Assembly (NCBI RefSeq): GCF_024198235.1
Contig: NZ_JAKCFB010000004.1
Location: 415,581-479,580 of the forward strand
Direction: 5' to 3'
Length of the DNA stretch: 64,000 nucleotides
DNA from: Myxococcus dinghuensis
GTDB lineage: Bacteria; Myxococcota; Myxococcia; Myxococcales; Myxococcaceae
Position 1 is the first letter of the stretch; each line of letters opens with the position of its first letter. Below are positions 33,809 to 42,615 of the stretch, in pieces. The notes below the pieces were generated by a model that ran no database searches, had not been told where the DNA came from, and was given only the letters and a program-made list of their open reading frames with translations. Position numbers and translations under genes: made by a program.

Positions 33809-35041
33809 CTAGAAGATTTCCTCGAGCCACTCGCGCATGCGGCCCTTGACCTTCTTGTACACGTTCTCCTCGCGGATGCGGAACATGCGCCGGTCCAGGT
33901 GCTTGGCACCGTAGACGACCAGGCCCACGCCCGTGGCGTACATGGGGCTCTTCACCACGTCCACCAACCCGCCGATGCCGCGAGGCATCCCCCGGCGCAC
34001 CGGCAGCCCGAGCACCTCTTCCGCCAGCTCCGGCATGCCCGCCAGCAGCGTGGAGCCACCCGTAATCACCACGCCCGAGGCCAGCAGGTCCTCGTAGCCG
34101 CACTTCTGGATTTCGCGGTGGACGAGCTGGAAGATCTCCTCCACGCGCGGCTCGAGGATCTCGCAGAGGATCTGCCGCCCGAGCACGCGGGGCTGACGCC
34201 CCCCCACGCTGGGCACTTCGATGGTGTCGTCCTTGTTGATGAGCGACGCCAGCGCGCAGCCGTACTTCTGCTTGATGCGCTCCGCCTCGTGGGCCGGCGT
34301 GCGCAGGCCGATGGCGATGTCGCTCGTGAGGTTGTTGCCGCCCAACGCAATCACCGCCGTGTGGACGATGGAGCCGCCGGAGAAGATGGCGATGTCCGTC
34401 GTGCCGCCGCCGATGTCGACGAGGCACACGCCCAGCTCCTTCTCGTCCTCGCCCAGCACCGCCTCGGCGCTCGCCAGCGGCTGCAGCACGATGTCGGAGA
34501 CGTTGAGCCCCGTGCGGTTGGCGCACTTGACGATGTTCTGCGCGCTCGACACGGCCCCGGTCACGATGTGGACCTTGGCCTCCAGGCGGACCCCCGCCAT
34601 GCCCAGGGGCTCCTTGATGCCCCCCTGGTCGTCGATGATGAACTCCTGGGGCAGGACGTGGATGACCTCCCGGTCCAGCGGGATGGCCACCGCCTTCGCC
34701 GCGTCGATGACGCGCGCGATGTCCGCCTCGCGGACCTCCTTGTCCTTCACCGCCACGATGCCCTGGGAATTGAACCCCTTGATGTGGCCACCGGCGATGC
34801 CCGTGTAGACGTGCGAAATCTCCGCGCCCGCCATCAGCTCCGCCTCTTCGATCGCGCGGCGGATGGAGGAGACGGTCGCCTCGATGTTCACCACCACGCC
34901 CTTGCGCAGCCCCTTCGACGGATGCGTCCCGATACCGATGATGTCGATACCGCTGTCGGTCAGCTCCCCGACGATGGCGCAAATCTTCGTCGTGCCGATG
35001 TCGAGGCCGACAATGATCTCCCCCGACTTCTGCTTCGCCAT
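33809..35041 (-). CDS. ftsA: Cell division protein FtsA
   Basis: Actin-like ATPase that tethers FtsZ to the membrane. 410 residues. Phosphate-binding loops are GLDIGTTKICAIVGE (phosphate 1) and VCLVDIGGGTTDIAIFSGG (phosphate 2), with the adenosine motif near GVVITGGSTLLAGM. The C-terminus KKVKGRMREWLEEIF is an amphipathic, membrane-targeting helix as expected for the family. ATG 35041 follows GGAGGG. It lies 44 bp after ftsQ and probably shares its transcript. A hairpin follows, so the downstream giant gene is likely separate. Confidence 0.97.
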   Translation of the reverse strand: MAKQKSGEIIVGLDIGTTKICAIVGELTDSGIDIIGIGTHPSKGLRKGVVVNIEATVSSIRRAIEEAELMAGAEISHVYTGIAGGHIKGFNSQGIVAVKDKEVREADIARVIDAAKAVAIPLDREVIHVLPQEFIIDDQGGIKEPLGMAGVRLEAKVHIVTGAVSSAQNIVKCANRTGLNVSDIVLQPLASAEAVLGEDEKELGVCLVDIGGGTTDIAIFSGGSIVHTAVIALGGNNLTSDIAIGLRTPAHEAERIKQKYGCALASLINKDDTIEVPSVGGRQPRVLGRQILCEILEPRVEEIFQLVHREIQKCGYEDLLASGVVITGGSTLLAGMPELAEEVLGLPVRRGMPRGIGGLVDVVKSPMYATGVGLVVYGAKHLDRRMFRIREENVYKKVKGRMREWLEEIF

Positions 35042-35085
35042 GACAACCCTCCCAGGCCCCCCACTCTCGTGAAAGGGGCGTCCTC

Positions 35086-35940
35086 TTACTGCATCGACCC
35101 CCCGCTCCTCTCGGACGCGGAGTTCGAAAGCTTCACCGCCACCCAACCGGGCCGGGCCCGGTTATCCAGGTGAATGATCTCCGCTGCAAGCCCCCTGGCG
35201 CCCAGTTCGCGACGAACACGTGCCAGTCGCTGCAGCTTGACCTCGGAATCTCCTTCTCCCAGGCGCACTTCCTGGCCGGACGCGGCCACGAGCGTCACGT
35301 CGCGCGCCTCCAGGCGCACCTCGCTCAGCCGCTCCGCCTTGCCGGGCGACTGCTGGGCATAGGCCCGCGCCACCTCCAGCGCCTTGCGGAAGCGCTCGCG
35401 CGCCGCCGCCGGGTCCGCCACGTACCCCTCCCGATCCACCCCCGTCACCAGCGGCAGGTCCAACCCGTCGCCGGGCGTCACCCGCTTGAAGGGCTCGCCC
35501 TCCTCGTCCAGCACGTACAGCTCGCCCAGCACCGCCATCGCCTCGGGCACATGCTCGGTCACCGCCACCGAGACACGGTTGGGGAAGCGGCGCGTCACCT
35601 CCACCCGCTTCACCCACGGGTGCTGCAACATGGCCCGCTCCAGCGCCCCCGCATCCAACGTCCAGAGGTTCTGGCCCTTCGTCAAAGCCGCAAGCCTCAG
35701 CAGCTCCACCCGCGACGAGCGCTGCAGCCCGGAGAACGACACCGCCGCCAACCCGAACTGGGGCGACGACAACGCCCACGCCCTCGACGCCACCCCGCCC
35801 CACACCAACAACCCCGTCGCCAGCGTCAGCACCAGCACCTTCATCACGCCGGGCCCCTGCGAACGCACCACGCTCTTCACCGCCTCGTTGCGTTGGGCAG
35901 TGTCCTGACGGCGGCGGTTCTTGCTTCGACCAAAGGCCAT
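35086..35940 (-). CDS. ftsQ: Cell division protein FtsQ
   Basis: 284 residues. A basic cytoplasmic N-terminus (GRSKNRRRQDTAQRNEAVK) leads to one membrane helix (about 33-55). The periplasmic part has a POTRA domain (FSGLQRSSRVELLRLAALTKGQNLWTLD split over about 70-100) and an FtsQ beta domain including WVKRVEVTRRFPNRVSVAVTE. It links the early divisome to FtsL/FtsB and FtsW/FtsI. The start is ATG 35940 with no strong ribosome-binding site. It heads a ftsQ-ftsA unit, since a 655-bp region with a terminator and palindrome separates it from the upstream LVIVD gene. Confidence 0.93.
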   Translation of the reverse strand: MAFGRSKNRRRQDTAQRNEAVKSVVRSQGPGVMKVLVLTLATGLLVWGGVASRAWALSSPQFGLAAVSFSGLQRSSRVELLRLAALTKGQNLWTLDAGALERAMLQHPWVKRVEVTRRFPNRVSVAVTEHVPEAMAVLGELYVLDEEGEPFKRVTPGDGLDLPLVTGVDREGYVADPAAARERFRKALEVARAYAQQSPGKAERLSEVRLEARDVTLVAASGQEVRLGEGDSEVKLQRLARVRRELGARGLAAEIIHLDNRARPGWVAVKLSNSASERSGGSMQ

Positions 35941-35996
35941 GGTGAGTCCGGTGGATTCGCATGCTGCGCGCGGATGGATCCCCTGGCCAGTTTTTG

Positions 35997-36018
35997 GCTA
36001 CAGCCACGTCGCTGTAGC
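35997..36018. promoter_or_regulatory. Palindrome upstream of ftsQ
   Basis: GCTACAGC, 6-nt spacer, GCTGTAGC: perfect 8-bp arms, 57 bp upstream of the ftsQ start. Size and symmetry fit a dimeric repressor or activator site. It shares GCTAC/GTAGC with the repeat upstream of ftsZ. Confidence 0.5.
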
Positions 36019-36543
36019 GAGAACCGCACAGCGGGAAACCAGGGCATCCGCTCCCCTTGGAGCCCCCCGGCGAGGGGGCGCGGACCTTGATCCTCAAGCG
36101 CCTGAATTTCAAGGCCATTCTCGCCAGGGGATCCACGAGCCTCCGCCGGGCATGCCTGCACCCCGTGCGCCGCCAGCCCCACGCCGCTCCATCCCCGCGA
36201 GGACCTGACGCTCCGCGTCTTGGTCGGGTGGGAACGAAGGCGGAGCAACCGCCGATGCCGCTCGTTGGATGTTGGCTCGGGTTTCCCAGGATGGAGTGGA
36301 TTCTCTGACCAGAACGGCCCGGAGTTGCCAGCGTCCCCCTGTGCGTGACGAGAACTCCCACCCGGGGTGCCTCCCGCATGGGCGGAAACCCCGGGCCCCG
36401 CGTCACGCCGTGCGGGAAGGCCCCCGCGGCCAGGCGCCACCGCCTCCGGCCGCCGGTTCTCGTAGCAGCCGCGGGCAACGGGCCCGCTCGGTGCGCACGC
36501 GCCGAACCCACGGACGGGTTCAGCGCGTGTGATGCGCAACGCC

Positions 36544-36570
36544 GGGGAAGGGCGACGCCCCCCCTTCCCC
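36544..36570 (-). terminator. Hairpin terminator after the LVIVD lipoprotein gene
   Basis: Perfect 9-bp stem GGGGAAGGG / CCCTTCCCC with a 9-nt loop, about 26 nt after the stop codon. Confidence 0.7.
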
Positions 36571-36595
36571 AACGGGCCCTCCAGGAGCGCTGGGG

Positions 36596-38335
36596 CTACC
36601 GGGGTTGGCGCGAGGACGCGCCGGCCTGGGTGTCGCGCGGCAGCTCGTTCAGGATGAGCAGTCCGCGCGAGGTGTCGACCACGTACACGTAGCCGTCGCC
36701 AGGCACGCGGATGCCGATGGCGCCTTCGAAGGCATCATCGGTGCGCTCCGGGTCCGTCTCGCGGTGGGTGTTGAAGTGGGCCACCTGCCGGGGCTTCGTG
36801 GGGTTGGCGACGTCCAGCACGCGCACGCCCTCCTGGTACCAGGTGATGTAGAGGCGGGTCCCCACCAGGAGGATGTTGTGGATGGAGACGGTGGGCCGGA
36901 GCTGGAACGCGCCGATCTTCACGATGTGCGCCGGGTCGGTGACGTCCAGCACGCGCAGGTGGGCGCCATGGTTCTCTCCACCCTCGAAGGCGATGGTGCG
37001 TCCGGCGAAGGTGCCCACCGCGTTGTGATGGGCGGTGGCGTTCGGATACGCGTAGGTCCCCAGCAACTTCATGTCGTTCGGGTTCTCGACGTCGACGACG
37101 TGGAGGCCGGACTTCTGGTGGCTGATGTAGAGCCGGCCCTGGTAGGCGAAGGCGTCATGGGGCGCGTCGTAGGTGTCCACCAGGGGGAACGAGAGGCGCT
37201 GGAGCAGTTGAGGCTCCAGCGGCTTGGACACGTCGAACACGAGCGTGTTGTTCGCGGGCCAGAGCCCCATGCCGTAGAGGCGGTCCCCGTCCACCAACAC
37301 GGTGTGCACGGCCAAGGGGGCGCTGGAGGGCACGCGGCGCACGAGCTGCGGGTCCGCCGGGTTGGTGATGTCGTAGACGACGATGCCGGTGTCCTGGCTG
37401 GCGACGTACAACGCGTCCCCCTTGGTCCACACGCTGTTCCAGAGCTGGTCGTCGGGGAGGCTGATGACCTTCCTCAGCACGGGGTGACGGCGGTCCGTCA
37501 CGTCGTAGATGGAGAGGCCGCCCGCCTTGCCCGGGCGGAGATAGGTGAGCGCGGAGACCACATAGGCGTGGTTCTTCGCGACGTAGATATCCACCGGGGT
37601 GCCCTGCGCGACGTACGTCTCCGACACGAGCTCGAGGCCGCCGGAGGACTCCTGCTCGCCCTCGCCCCACACCATGCGGTGGGCGTCCGCGGTGGCCCGC
37701 TCCGTCACCTTGCCGTTGGTGCACCGGACGAAGCAGCCCGTGAAGTAGCGGTTGCTGGGCGCCTCACACCCCGCCAACGTGAAGGTCACGCCTCCATCCC
37801 GGACGGGGATGGTGTGGCCGACGAGGAAGCTGTCCGAGCCCCGCTCATCGACGGTGATGGGCCGGTAGTAGAACGTGCTGGGGCCGCCGTCGCTGCGCAG
37901 GCCCATCGTCACGGTGTAATACGAACCCTCCACGCCGCCATCCTCCAGCGCGTGCTCCTCCCGCAGCCGCACCTGGTAGATGCCGTCCTTCTGGATGTTG
38001 GCGAGCGTCGAGCTGTCGCAGGCGGACATGTCGAAGATGCTCGGGTCGAAGCAGCCTCCCGCGGGGCTCTCGCCCATCTGAGGCAGGAGCGCGCAGCGCG
38101 AGAGCACACCCGGGTCACCGGTGCCGTCGCCCCGCTCCTCCAGCACGGTGTACGTGCCATCCCAGGGAGGCGTCCCGGCGTCGGGATCCCCCGCGTCGGG
38201 TGTGCCTGAATCGACGGGGACTCCGGCATCGGACGTGGACTGGGGCGAGTCGCGGCAACCTGGAGCCGTGGAGAGCAGCAGGCCCCAGGCCACGAAGGCC
38301 ACCCAGGACGAGCGGGGGGAAGACAGGGACGGCAT
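36596..38335 (-). CDS. LVIVD-repeat lipoprotein
   Basis: 579 residues. A signal peptide with lipobox-like APGC (Cys27) is followed by an Asp/Gly/Pro-rich spacer (SDAGVPVDSGTPDAGDPDAG), common in myxobacterial lipoproteins. An N-terminal domain with several cysteines comes next. From about residue 260 there are at least six repeats of the form LSIYDVTDRRHPVLRKV, IVVYDITNPADPQLVRR and LHVVDVENPNDMKLLG, the LVIVD beta-propeller pattern. Expected on the cell surface or outer-membrane periplasmic face. ATG 38335 follows GAGG. It sits between ddl and ftsQ but has its own terminator. No function is known. Confidence 0.85.
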   Translation of the reverse strand: MPSLSSPRSSWVAFVAWGLLLSTAPGCRDSPQSTSDAGVPVDSGTPDAGDPDAGTPPWDGTYTVLEERGDGTGDPGVLSRCALLPQMGESPAGGCFDPSIFDMSACDSSTLANIQKDGIYQVRLREEHALEDGGVEGSYYTVTMGLRSDGGPSTFYYRPITVDERGSDSFLVGHTIPVRDGGVTFTLAGCEAPSNRYFTGCFVRCTNGKVTERATADAHRMVWGEGEQESSGGLELVSETYVAQGTPVDIYVAKNHAYVVSALTYLRPGKAGGLSIYDVTDRRHPVLRKVISLPDDQLWNSVWTKGDALYVASQDTGIVVYDITNPADPQLVRRVPSSAPLAVHTVLVDGDRLYGMGLWPANNTLVFDVSKPLEPQLLQRLSFPLVDTYDAPHDAFAYQGRLYISHQKSGLHVVDVENPNDMKLLGTYAYPNATAHHNAVGTFAGRTIAFEGGENHGAHLRVLDVTDPAHIVKIGAFQLRPTVSIHNILLVGTRLYITWYQEGVRVLDVANPTKPRQVAHFNTHRETDPERTDDAFEGAIGIRVPGDGYVYVVDTSRGLLILNELPRDTQAGASSRQPR

Positions 38336-38708
38336 CGAGACCTCATGGAGGTGACGCCACGCGAGATTGCGGGCATCCCTATCAAGGAGGCTGCACCGCG
38401 ACATCGCACGGCGCCCAAGAGCCCTTGCGCCGTGAAGGCGAAACAGACGCGCACCCAGGGAAACGCCGCGCCCCAGCCCCTCCTGGTTTCTCGTTTGCAA
38501 GTCGAGCAGCCCGCATTCCAGGCCCTCGACGGTGAGCAATGAAACAAGTTTTTCAGGACTTCAGCGACACGCCCTGATGGGGTCGTGTGCACAGTGCCGC
38601 GAGGTCGATGCCACGTCCCGTGGCGCGCCTCTGCGACAGCCAGGTCGTCCGACGACGCGGTCCTCGAAACCCGCCCGAGTCCGCGTCGTCTTCGGCCGAC
38701 TCGCCTCG
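38336..38708. other. Intergenic region upstream of the LVIVD gene
   Basis: 373 bp with the RCC1 gene's terminator (38651-38690) and, presumably, the LVIVD promoter. An AT-richer patch lies at 38537-38560. No gene seen. Confidence 0.6.
38651..38690 (-). terminator. Hairpin terminator after the RCC1-like gene
   Basis: Perfect 10-bp stem GACGACGCGG / CCGCGTCGTC with a 20-nt loop, 19 nt after the stop codon. Confidence 0.65.
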
Positions 38709-40094
38709 CTACAGTTCGACGACCGGGAGGTCGTCTCCCATCTCACGCCGTGCACCTCCGCGGTCCTTCGTATCTCCGAGCCCGAGCTGCCCCGAGCGGT
38801 TGGTGCCCCAGCACTTGACCCAGAGATCATCGAGGAGCGCGCACATGGCATGCGAGCCCGCGGCGACTCCCTTCACGGTCCGCCCCGCGCCGAGCTCCAC
38901 CCGGGGCAACGACTCGCCCATCTGGCCCCGGCTCTCTCCACGACTCTTCGTGTCGCCGAGCCCGAGGATGCCGTCGTTGAACCCCCAGCACTTGAGGGTG
39001 TCGTCATCGAGGAGCGCGCACGTGTAGTAGTAGCCCAGGGAGATCGCCTTCGCGGTCCGCCCCGTGCCCAGGTCCACCGAGGGCAGCGCGTCGCCCATCT
39101 CGCCCGGGCCATCTCCGCGATCCGCCTTGTCGCCGAGCCCGAGACGACCATTCGTGTTGTTACCCCAGCACTTGACCGCGCCGTCATCGAGGATGGCGCA
39201 CGTGTGGAGATTGCCGGCGGCGATGGCGGTCGCGGTGCGCCCCGCGCCGAGGTTCACCGAGGGCAACGCATCACCCATCTCGCCCAGACCCTCTCCGCGG
39301 TCCTCTTTGTCGCCGAGCCCGAGCTGGCCATACTCGTTGTTGCCCCAGCACTTGACCGCGCCGTCATCGAGGATGGCGCACGTGTGCGCACGGCCCGCGG
39401 CGATCGCCGTCGCGGTCCGCCCCGTCCCGAGGTCCACCGTGGGCAGCTCGTCCCCCATCGAACCCTGCGTATTCCCACGATTGGACTGGAATCCGAGCCC
39501 GAGCTGCCCGTCGACGTTGTAGCCCCAGCACTTGACGGCCCCTTCGTCGAGGAGCGCGCACGCGTGCTCGAGCCCCGTGGCGAGCGCCTTCGCGACCCGC
39601 CCCGTGCCCAGATCCACGGAGGGCAGCGCGTCATCCATCTCTCCGGGACCCTCTCCGCGGTTCGCCGTGTCGCCGAGCCCGAGCTGGCCATCGCTGTTGC
39701 GCCCCCAGCACTTGACGGTCCCCTCTTCGAGGAGCGCGCAGGTGAAGGCGTTGCCGGCGGAGAGCGTCGTCACCTTCTGCCCCGCGCCCAGGCCGACGAA
39801 GGGGAGCGCGGCGCCCATCTCATCAGGATCGTCCTCCAGGTTGTCTTCCCGCCCACTCCCGAGCGCGCCAAACGCGCCTGCGCCCCAGCACTTGACCCGT
39901 CCATCCGGGAAGAGCGCGCAGGCATGCGAGTCTCCAGCGAAGACCGCTTCGACCGGGGCCTCATTCGTCCGAGGAGGCTCGGGCCGCGGCTGCGGGGTGG
40001 GTTTGTCGTCTCCACACGCGACGAGGAGCAAGGAGCCGAGGAGAGCGGAGACTCGGATGATGGGGAGGAGTCCTGGAGTACGTTCGAAATACAT
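38709..40094 (-). CDS. RCC1-repeat lipoprotein (beta-propeller)
   Basis: 461 residues. The signal peptide has lipobox LLVAC (Cys27), then a Pro-rich spacer. Seven repeats of about 52 residues follow, each with the pattern HACALLDEGAVKCWG, DGQLGLGD and an Asp/Leu-rich turn (ALPSVDLGTGR). This forms a seven-bladed RCC1-type propeller, with two cysteines per blade probably forming disulfides. Likely exposed on the outer envelope as a binding scaffold; partner unknown. The DNA repeats are also similar to each other. ATG 40094 begins MYFERTPG. It has a 627-bp upstream gap and its own terminator, so it is not part of the ddl transcript. Confidence 0.87.
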   Translation of the reverse strand: MYFERTPGLLPIIRVSALLGSLLLVACGDDKPTPQPRPEPPRTNEAPVEAVFAGDSHACALFPDGRVKCWGAGAFGALGSGREDNLEDDPDEMGAALPFVGLGAGQKVTTLSAGNAFTCALLEEGTVKCWGRNSDGQLGLGDTANRGEGPGEMDDALPSVDLGTGRVAKALATGLEHACALLDEGAVKCWGYNVDGQLGLGFQSNRGNTQGSMGDELPTVDLGTGRTATAIAAGRAHTCAILDDGAVKCWGNNEYGQLGLGDKEDRGEGLGEMGDALPSVNLGAGRTATAIAAGNLHTCAILDDGAVKCWGNNTNGRLGLGDKADRGDGPGEMGDALPSVDLGTGRTAKAISLGYYYTCALLDDDTLKCWGFNDGILGLGDTKSRGESRGQMGESLPRVELGAGRTVKGVAAGSHAMCALLDDLWVKCWGTNRSGQLGLGDTKDRGGARREMGDDLPVVEL

Positions 40095-40343
40095 TCATCC
40101 ACCGTGAGCGAGAGAAGCTCCGGTGGAGGCAAATGATTGAATGTTTCACCAGCCCCCCCTCAGAGCAGACACACCACCCACCCCACGCGGAGGAATCCGG
40201 TTGGGGTGATGCCGTCATAACGGGGCCCGGTGGCGGAGGTCGCAACGCCCAACGAATCCATTCAGCGGGATGCCGCCAACCGCGCGGTGACCCGACCGGG
40301 GCCGGCGTGCCGTCCCAAATCCGGCTCAACACGCCACCGAGTT

Positions 40344-40394
40344 GCAATCCCAGATCCGGTCAGCGTCCGGCGGATTGACCGGATTCGGGATTGC
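40344..40394. repeat. Long imperfect palindrome flanked by direct repeats
   Basis: Arms GCAATCCCAGATCCGGTCA (40344-40362) and TGACCGGATTCGGGATTGC (40376-40394) pair at 17 of 19 positions around a 13-nt loop. Outside it, GTGCCGTCCCAAATCCGG (40307) and GTGCCGGCCCAAAGCCGG (40414) are direct repeats. It looks like a small structured or mobile repeat rather than a simple terminator. Confidence 0.7.
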
Positions 40395-40581
40395 GAGCGG
40401 CCACGCCTCCGGTGTGCCGGCCCAAAGCCGGTCAATGCCGCATGGGGGAATCAAGGCCACTCCACGCACCACGACGACACGCATGAGCGAGGCGCGTGAC
40501 GGCAGCGAGTGCTCGCGCCGGCCAAGCAGGGGAAGCGTCACCCAGGGGTTCGCAGAGCCTCGACGTTCAGGTGCCTGCCCT

Positions 40582-40624
40582 CCTCCGCCCGCTCGACCCC
40601 GGGGATTCGGGGAGCGGGCGGAGG
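40582..40624 (-). terminator. Strong hairpin after ddl, probable end of the dcw transcript
   Basis: Perfect 12-bp stem CCTCCGCCCGCT / AGCGGGCGGAGG with an inner CCCCGGGG, about 98 nt after the ddl stop. It likely ends the mraZ-to-ddl operon. Confidence 0.7.
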
Positions 40625-40721
40625 CGAGCGTCGAACCGAACCGGGCGCCCGCCGTACCCTCGCTGTCACGTGCCGGCCTCGGAGAGAGGCCCACGCGCCA
40701 GGACATGGCCGATGCGGCCCG

Positions 40722-41678
40722 TCAGGACTTGAGCGACGCGCCCAGCAGGAGCCGCTCGCACAGCGCCGGGAAGTCGATGCCACGCCCCGCGGCAATCTTG
40801 GGTAGCAGGCTGGTCGCCGTCATGCCCGGCAGCGTGTTGGTCTCCAGCAGGTACACGTCACCGCTCTCCGTGACGATGACGTCCGAGCGCGAGCCGCCCG
40901 CGCAGCCCAGCGCGCGGTGCGCGCCGAGGCACACCTCGTTCACCCGCGCGTACTGCTCCAGCGGCAGGGGCGCGGGGAAGAGGTACTGCGTCCCGGTGCC
41001 CGCCTTGTACTTCGCGTCGTAGTCGTAGAACTCGCGCGCGGCGCGGACCTCGATGACCCCCAGCGCCTCGTCGTCCAGGACGCCGCCCTGCACCTCGCGC
41101 CCCTTGATGAACTGCTCCACCAGCAGGGTGCCCGCGTACTTCGCGGCGTCCCGCACCGCGGCCTCGTAGTCGTCGCGCGTCTTGCAGATGTGGACGCCCA
41201 CGCTGCTGCCCTCGCGGCTGGGCTTCACCACCACCGGGAACGGGAACGGCAGCGAGTCCTTCTCCGCCAGCGCCGAGGCCTCGTCGCGGAAGGCGCGGTA
41301 GGGCGGCGTGGGGATGCCGTGCGCGATGAAGATCTGCTTGGCGTAGACCTTGTCCATCCCCAGCGCCGAGGCCAGCACGCCGCTGCCCGTGTAGGGGATG
41401 AACATGGACTCCAGCAGCCCCTGGAGGCTGCCGTCCTCGCCGTAGCGGCCGTGTACCGCCAGCCACGCCACGTCCACCTTCTCCGCGGAGAGCCTCGCGG
41501 GCAGGTCCTTGCCCACGTCGATGTCCACCACGTCATAGCCCAGCGAGCGCAGCGCGCCCGACACGGCGGCGCCGGTGCGCAGGGACACCTCGCGCTCCGA
41601 GGACAGGCCGCCGAACAGCACGCCCACGCGCTTGGCGCGCAGTTCGTCCTTCGAGAAGGCACCGCGAATGGCACTCAT
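40722..41678 (-). CDS. ddl: D-alanine--D-alanine ligase
   Basis: Makes the D-Ala-D-Ala dipeptide for the peptidoglycan precursor in the cytosol. 318 residues. ATP-grasp fold with VGVLFGGLSSEREVSL (residues 17-32), [30 protein letters not shown], and VYLLETNTLPGMTATS, which carries the metal-binding Glu and Asn. ATG 41678 overlaps the murB stop by 4 nt. It is the last gene of the continuous part of the dcw operon; a strong hairpin follows and ftsQ is about 4.8 kb further on. Confidence 0.96.
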   Translation of the reverse strand: MSAIRGAFSKDELRAKRVGVLFGGLSSEREVSLRTGAAVSGALRSLGYDVVDIDVGKDLPARLSAEKVDVAWLAVHGRYGEDGSLQGLLESMFIPYTGSGVLASALGMDKVYAKQIFIAHGIPTPPYRAFRDEASALAEKDSLPFPFPVVVKPSREGSSVGVHICKTRDDYEAAVRDAAKYAGTLLVEQFIKGREVQGGVLDDEALGVIEVRAAREFYDYDAKYKAGTGTQYLFPAPLPLEQYARVNEVCLGAHRALGCAGGSRSDVIVTESGDVYLLETNTLPGMTATSLLPKIAAGRGIDFPALCERLLLGASLKS

Positions 41679-42610
41679 GGCAGGAACACTCCCACGCGTT
41701 TGACTTCGGGTTTCATGTCCACGCCGGTCTCCTCGCGCACGCGCGTCTGCATCAGCGTCACGAGCCCCAGCACGTCCCGGGCGGTGGCCCCACCCAGGTT
41801 GACGATCCAATTGGCGTGCAGCATGGAGATCTGCGCGCGCCCCAGGGTGTGCCCCTTCAGGCCCACCTTTTCAATCAACCGCCCCGCATGGTCGCCCGGC
41901 GGGTTGGTGAACACGCTGCCGAAGTTGGGCTGGCTCAACGGCTGCGTGCGCTTGCGGTAGCCCAGGTCCGCGTCCATCACCGCCTTGGAGGCGACGAGGT
42001 CGCCCTTGGGCAGGAGGAAGCGCACCCGCGTCACCACGCCCCCCGCCGGCAGCTCCGAGTGCCGGTACGCATGGGGAATCTGCGCCTTCGTCAGCCACCC
42101 CACCCCGTCGGCCGTGGCGACCTCCACCGCCTCGATGACGCGGAAGGCCTCGCCGTTCTTCGTGCCGGCGTTCATGGACACCGCGCCGCCCAGCGTGCCG
42201 GGGATGCCCGCGAGGAACTCCGCCCCCACCAGCCCGTTGCCCCGCATCAGGTTCACGAGCTTCACGATGGCCGCGCCCGCGCCGAGCGTCACCCGCCCGT
42301 CCTCCGCGCCCAGCTCCACCTGCTCCGCGAACAGGTCTCCGGGCAGCTTCACCGTGAGGCCCGCGACGCCCCCATCGCCCACCAGCGTGTTGGCCCCGCC
42401 ACCGAGGATGGACACCGGCACGCCCTCGTCCCGCGCCAGCTTCAGGAGCGCCACGAGCGCGTCGGGCGAGCGCGGACGCACCAGCGCCTCCGCCGCGCCT
42501 CCGACCCGCACGCTGATGAGCGGGGCGAGCGGCTCGCCCGGCTTCACCTCGCACCCCACCCACTCCGCGACGCGCCTGGCCAGCGCCGTCGTCACACCCA
42601 CTTCCACCAT
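41675..42610 (-). CDS. murB: UDP-N-acetylenolpyruvoylglucosamine reductase
   Basis: Reduces UDP-GlcNAc-enolpyruvate to UDP-MurNAc with NADPH and FAD. 311 residues, type II (short) form. FAD-binding segments are SVRVGGAAEALVRP and SILGGGANTLVGDGG, then GIPGTLGGAVSMNAG. The catalytic region includes YRHSELPAGGVVT with the proton-donor Ser, and the C-terminal substrate motif is HANWIVNLGGATARD. It starts 5 bp after murC and its stop overlaps ddl. Part of the dcw operon. Confidence 0.96.
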   Translation of the reverse strand: MVEVGVTTALARRVAEWVGCEVKPGEPLAPLISVRVGGAAEALVRPRSPDALVALLKLARDEGVPVSILGGGANTLVGDGGVAGLTVKLPGDLFAEQVELGAEDGRVTLGAGAAIVKLVNLMRGNGLVGAEFLAGIPGTLGGAVSMNAGTKNGEAFRVIEAVEVATADGVGWLTKAQIPHAYRHSELPAGGVVTRVRFLLPKGDLVASKAVMDADLGYRKRTQPLSQPNFGSVFTNPPGDHAGRLIEKVGLKGHTLGRAQISMLHANWIVNLGGATARDVLGLVTLMQTRVREETGVDMKPEVKRVGVFLP

Positions 42611-42615
42611 GGCTG

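Larger units (their letters stand above)
35941..36595. other. Intergenic region upstream of ftsQ
   Basis: 655 bp. It contains the LVIVD gene's terminator (36544-36570) and the palindrome at 35997-36018. Open frames on both strands here have no recognisable protein features and poor starts. The part 36060-36530 shows nothing I can name; it may be a decayed gene or a long leader. Confidence 0.6.
40095..40721. other. Intergenic region between ddl and the RCC1-like gene
   Basis: 627 bp with no credible gene. It holds a strong hairpin after ddl (40582-40624), a long imperfect palindrome (40344-40394) flanked by direct repeats (40307-40329 and 40414-40435), and the promoter region of the RCC1 gene. 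Confidence 0.65.

Noticed and set aside
36057..36308. Short plus-strand frame in the ftsQ upstream region
   Set aside because: No ribosome-binding site and no recognisable features; it lies in an otherwise gene-free region.
35162..36511. Open frame upstream of ftsQ on the minus strand
   Set aside because: Overlaps ftsQ in another frame and shows no protein motif; the gene-free part may be decayed sequence but I cannot show it.
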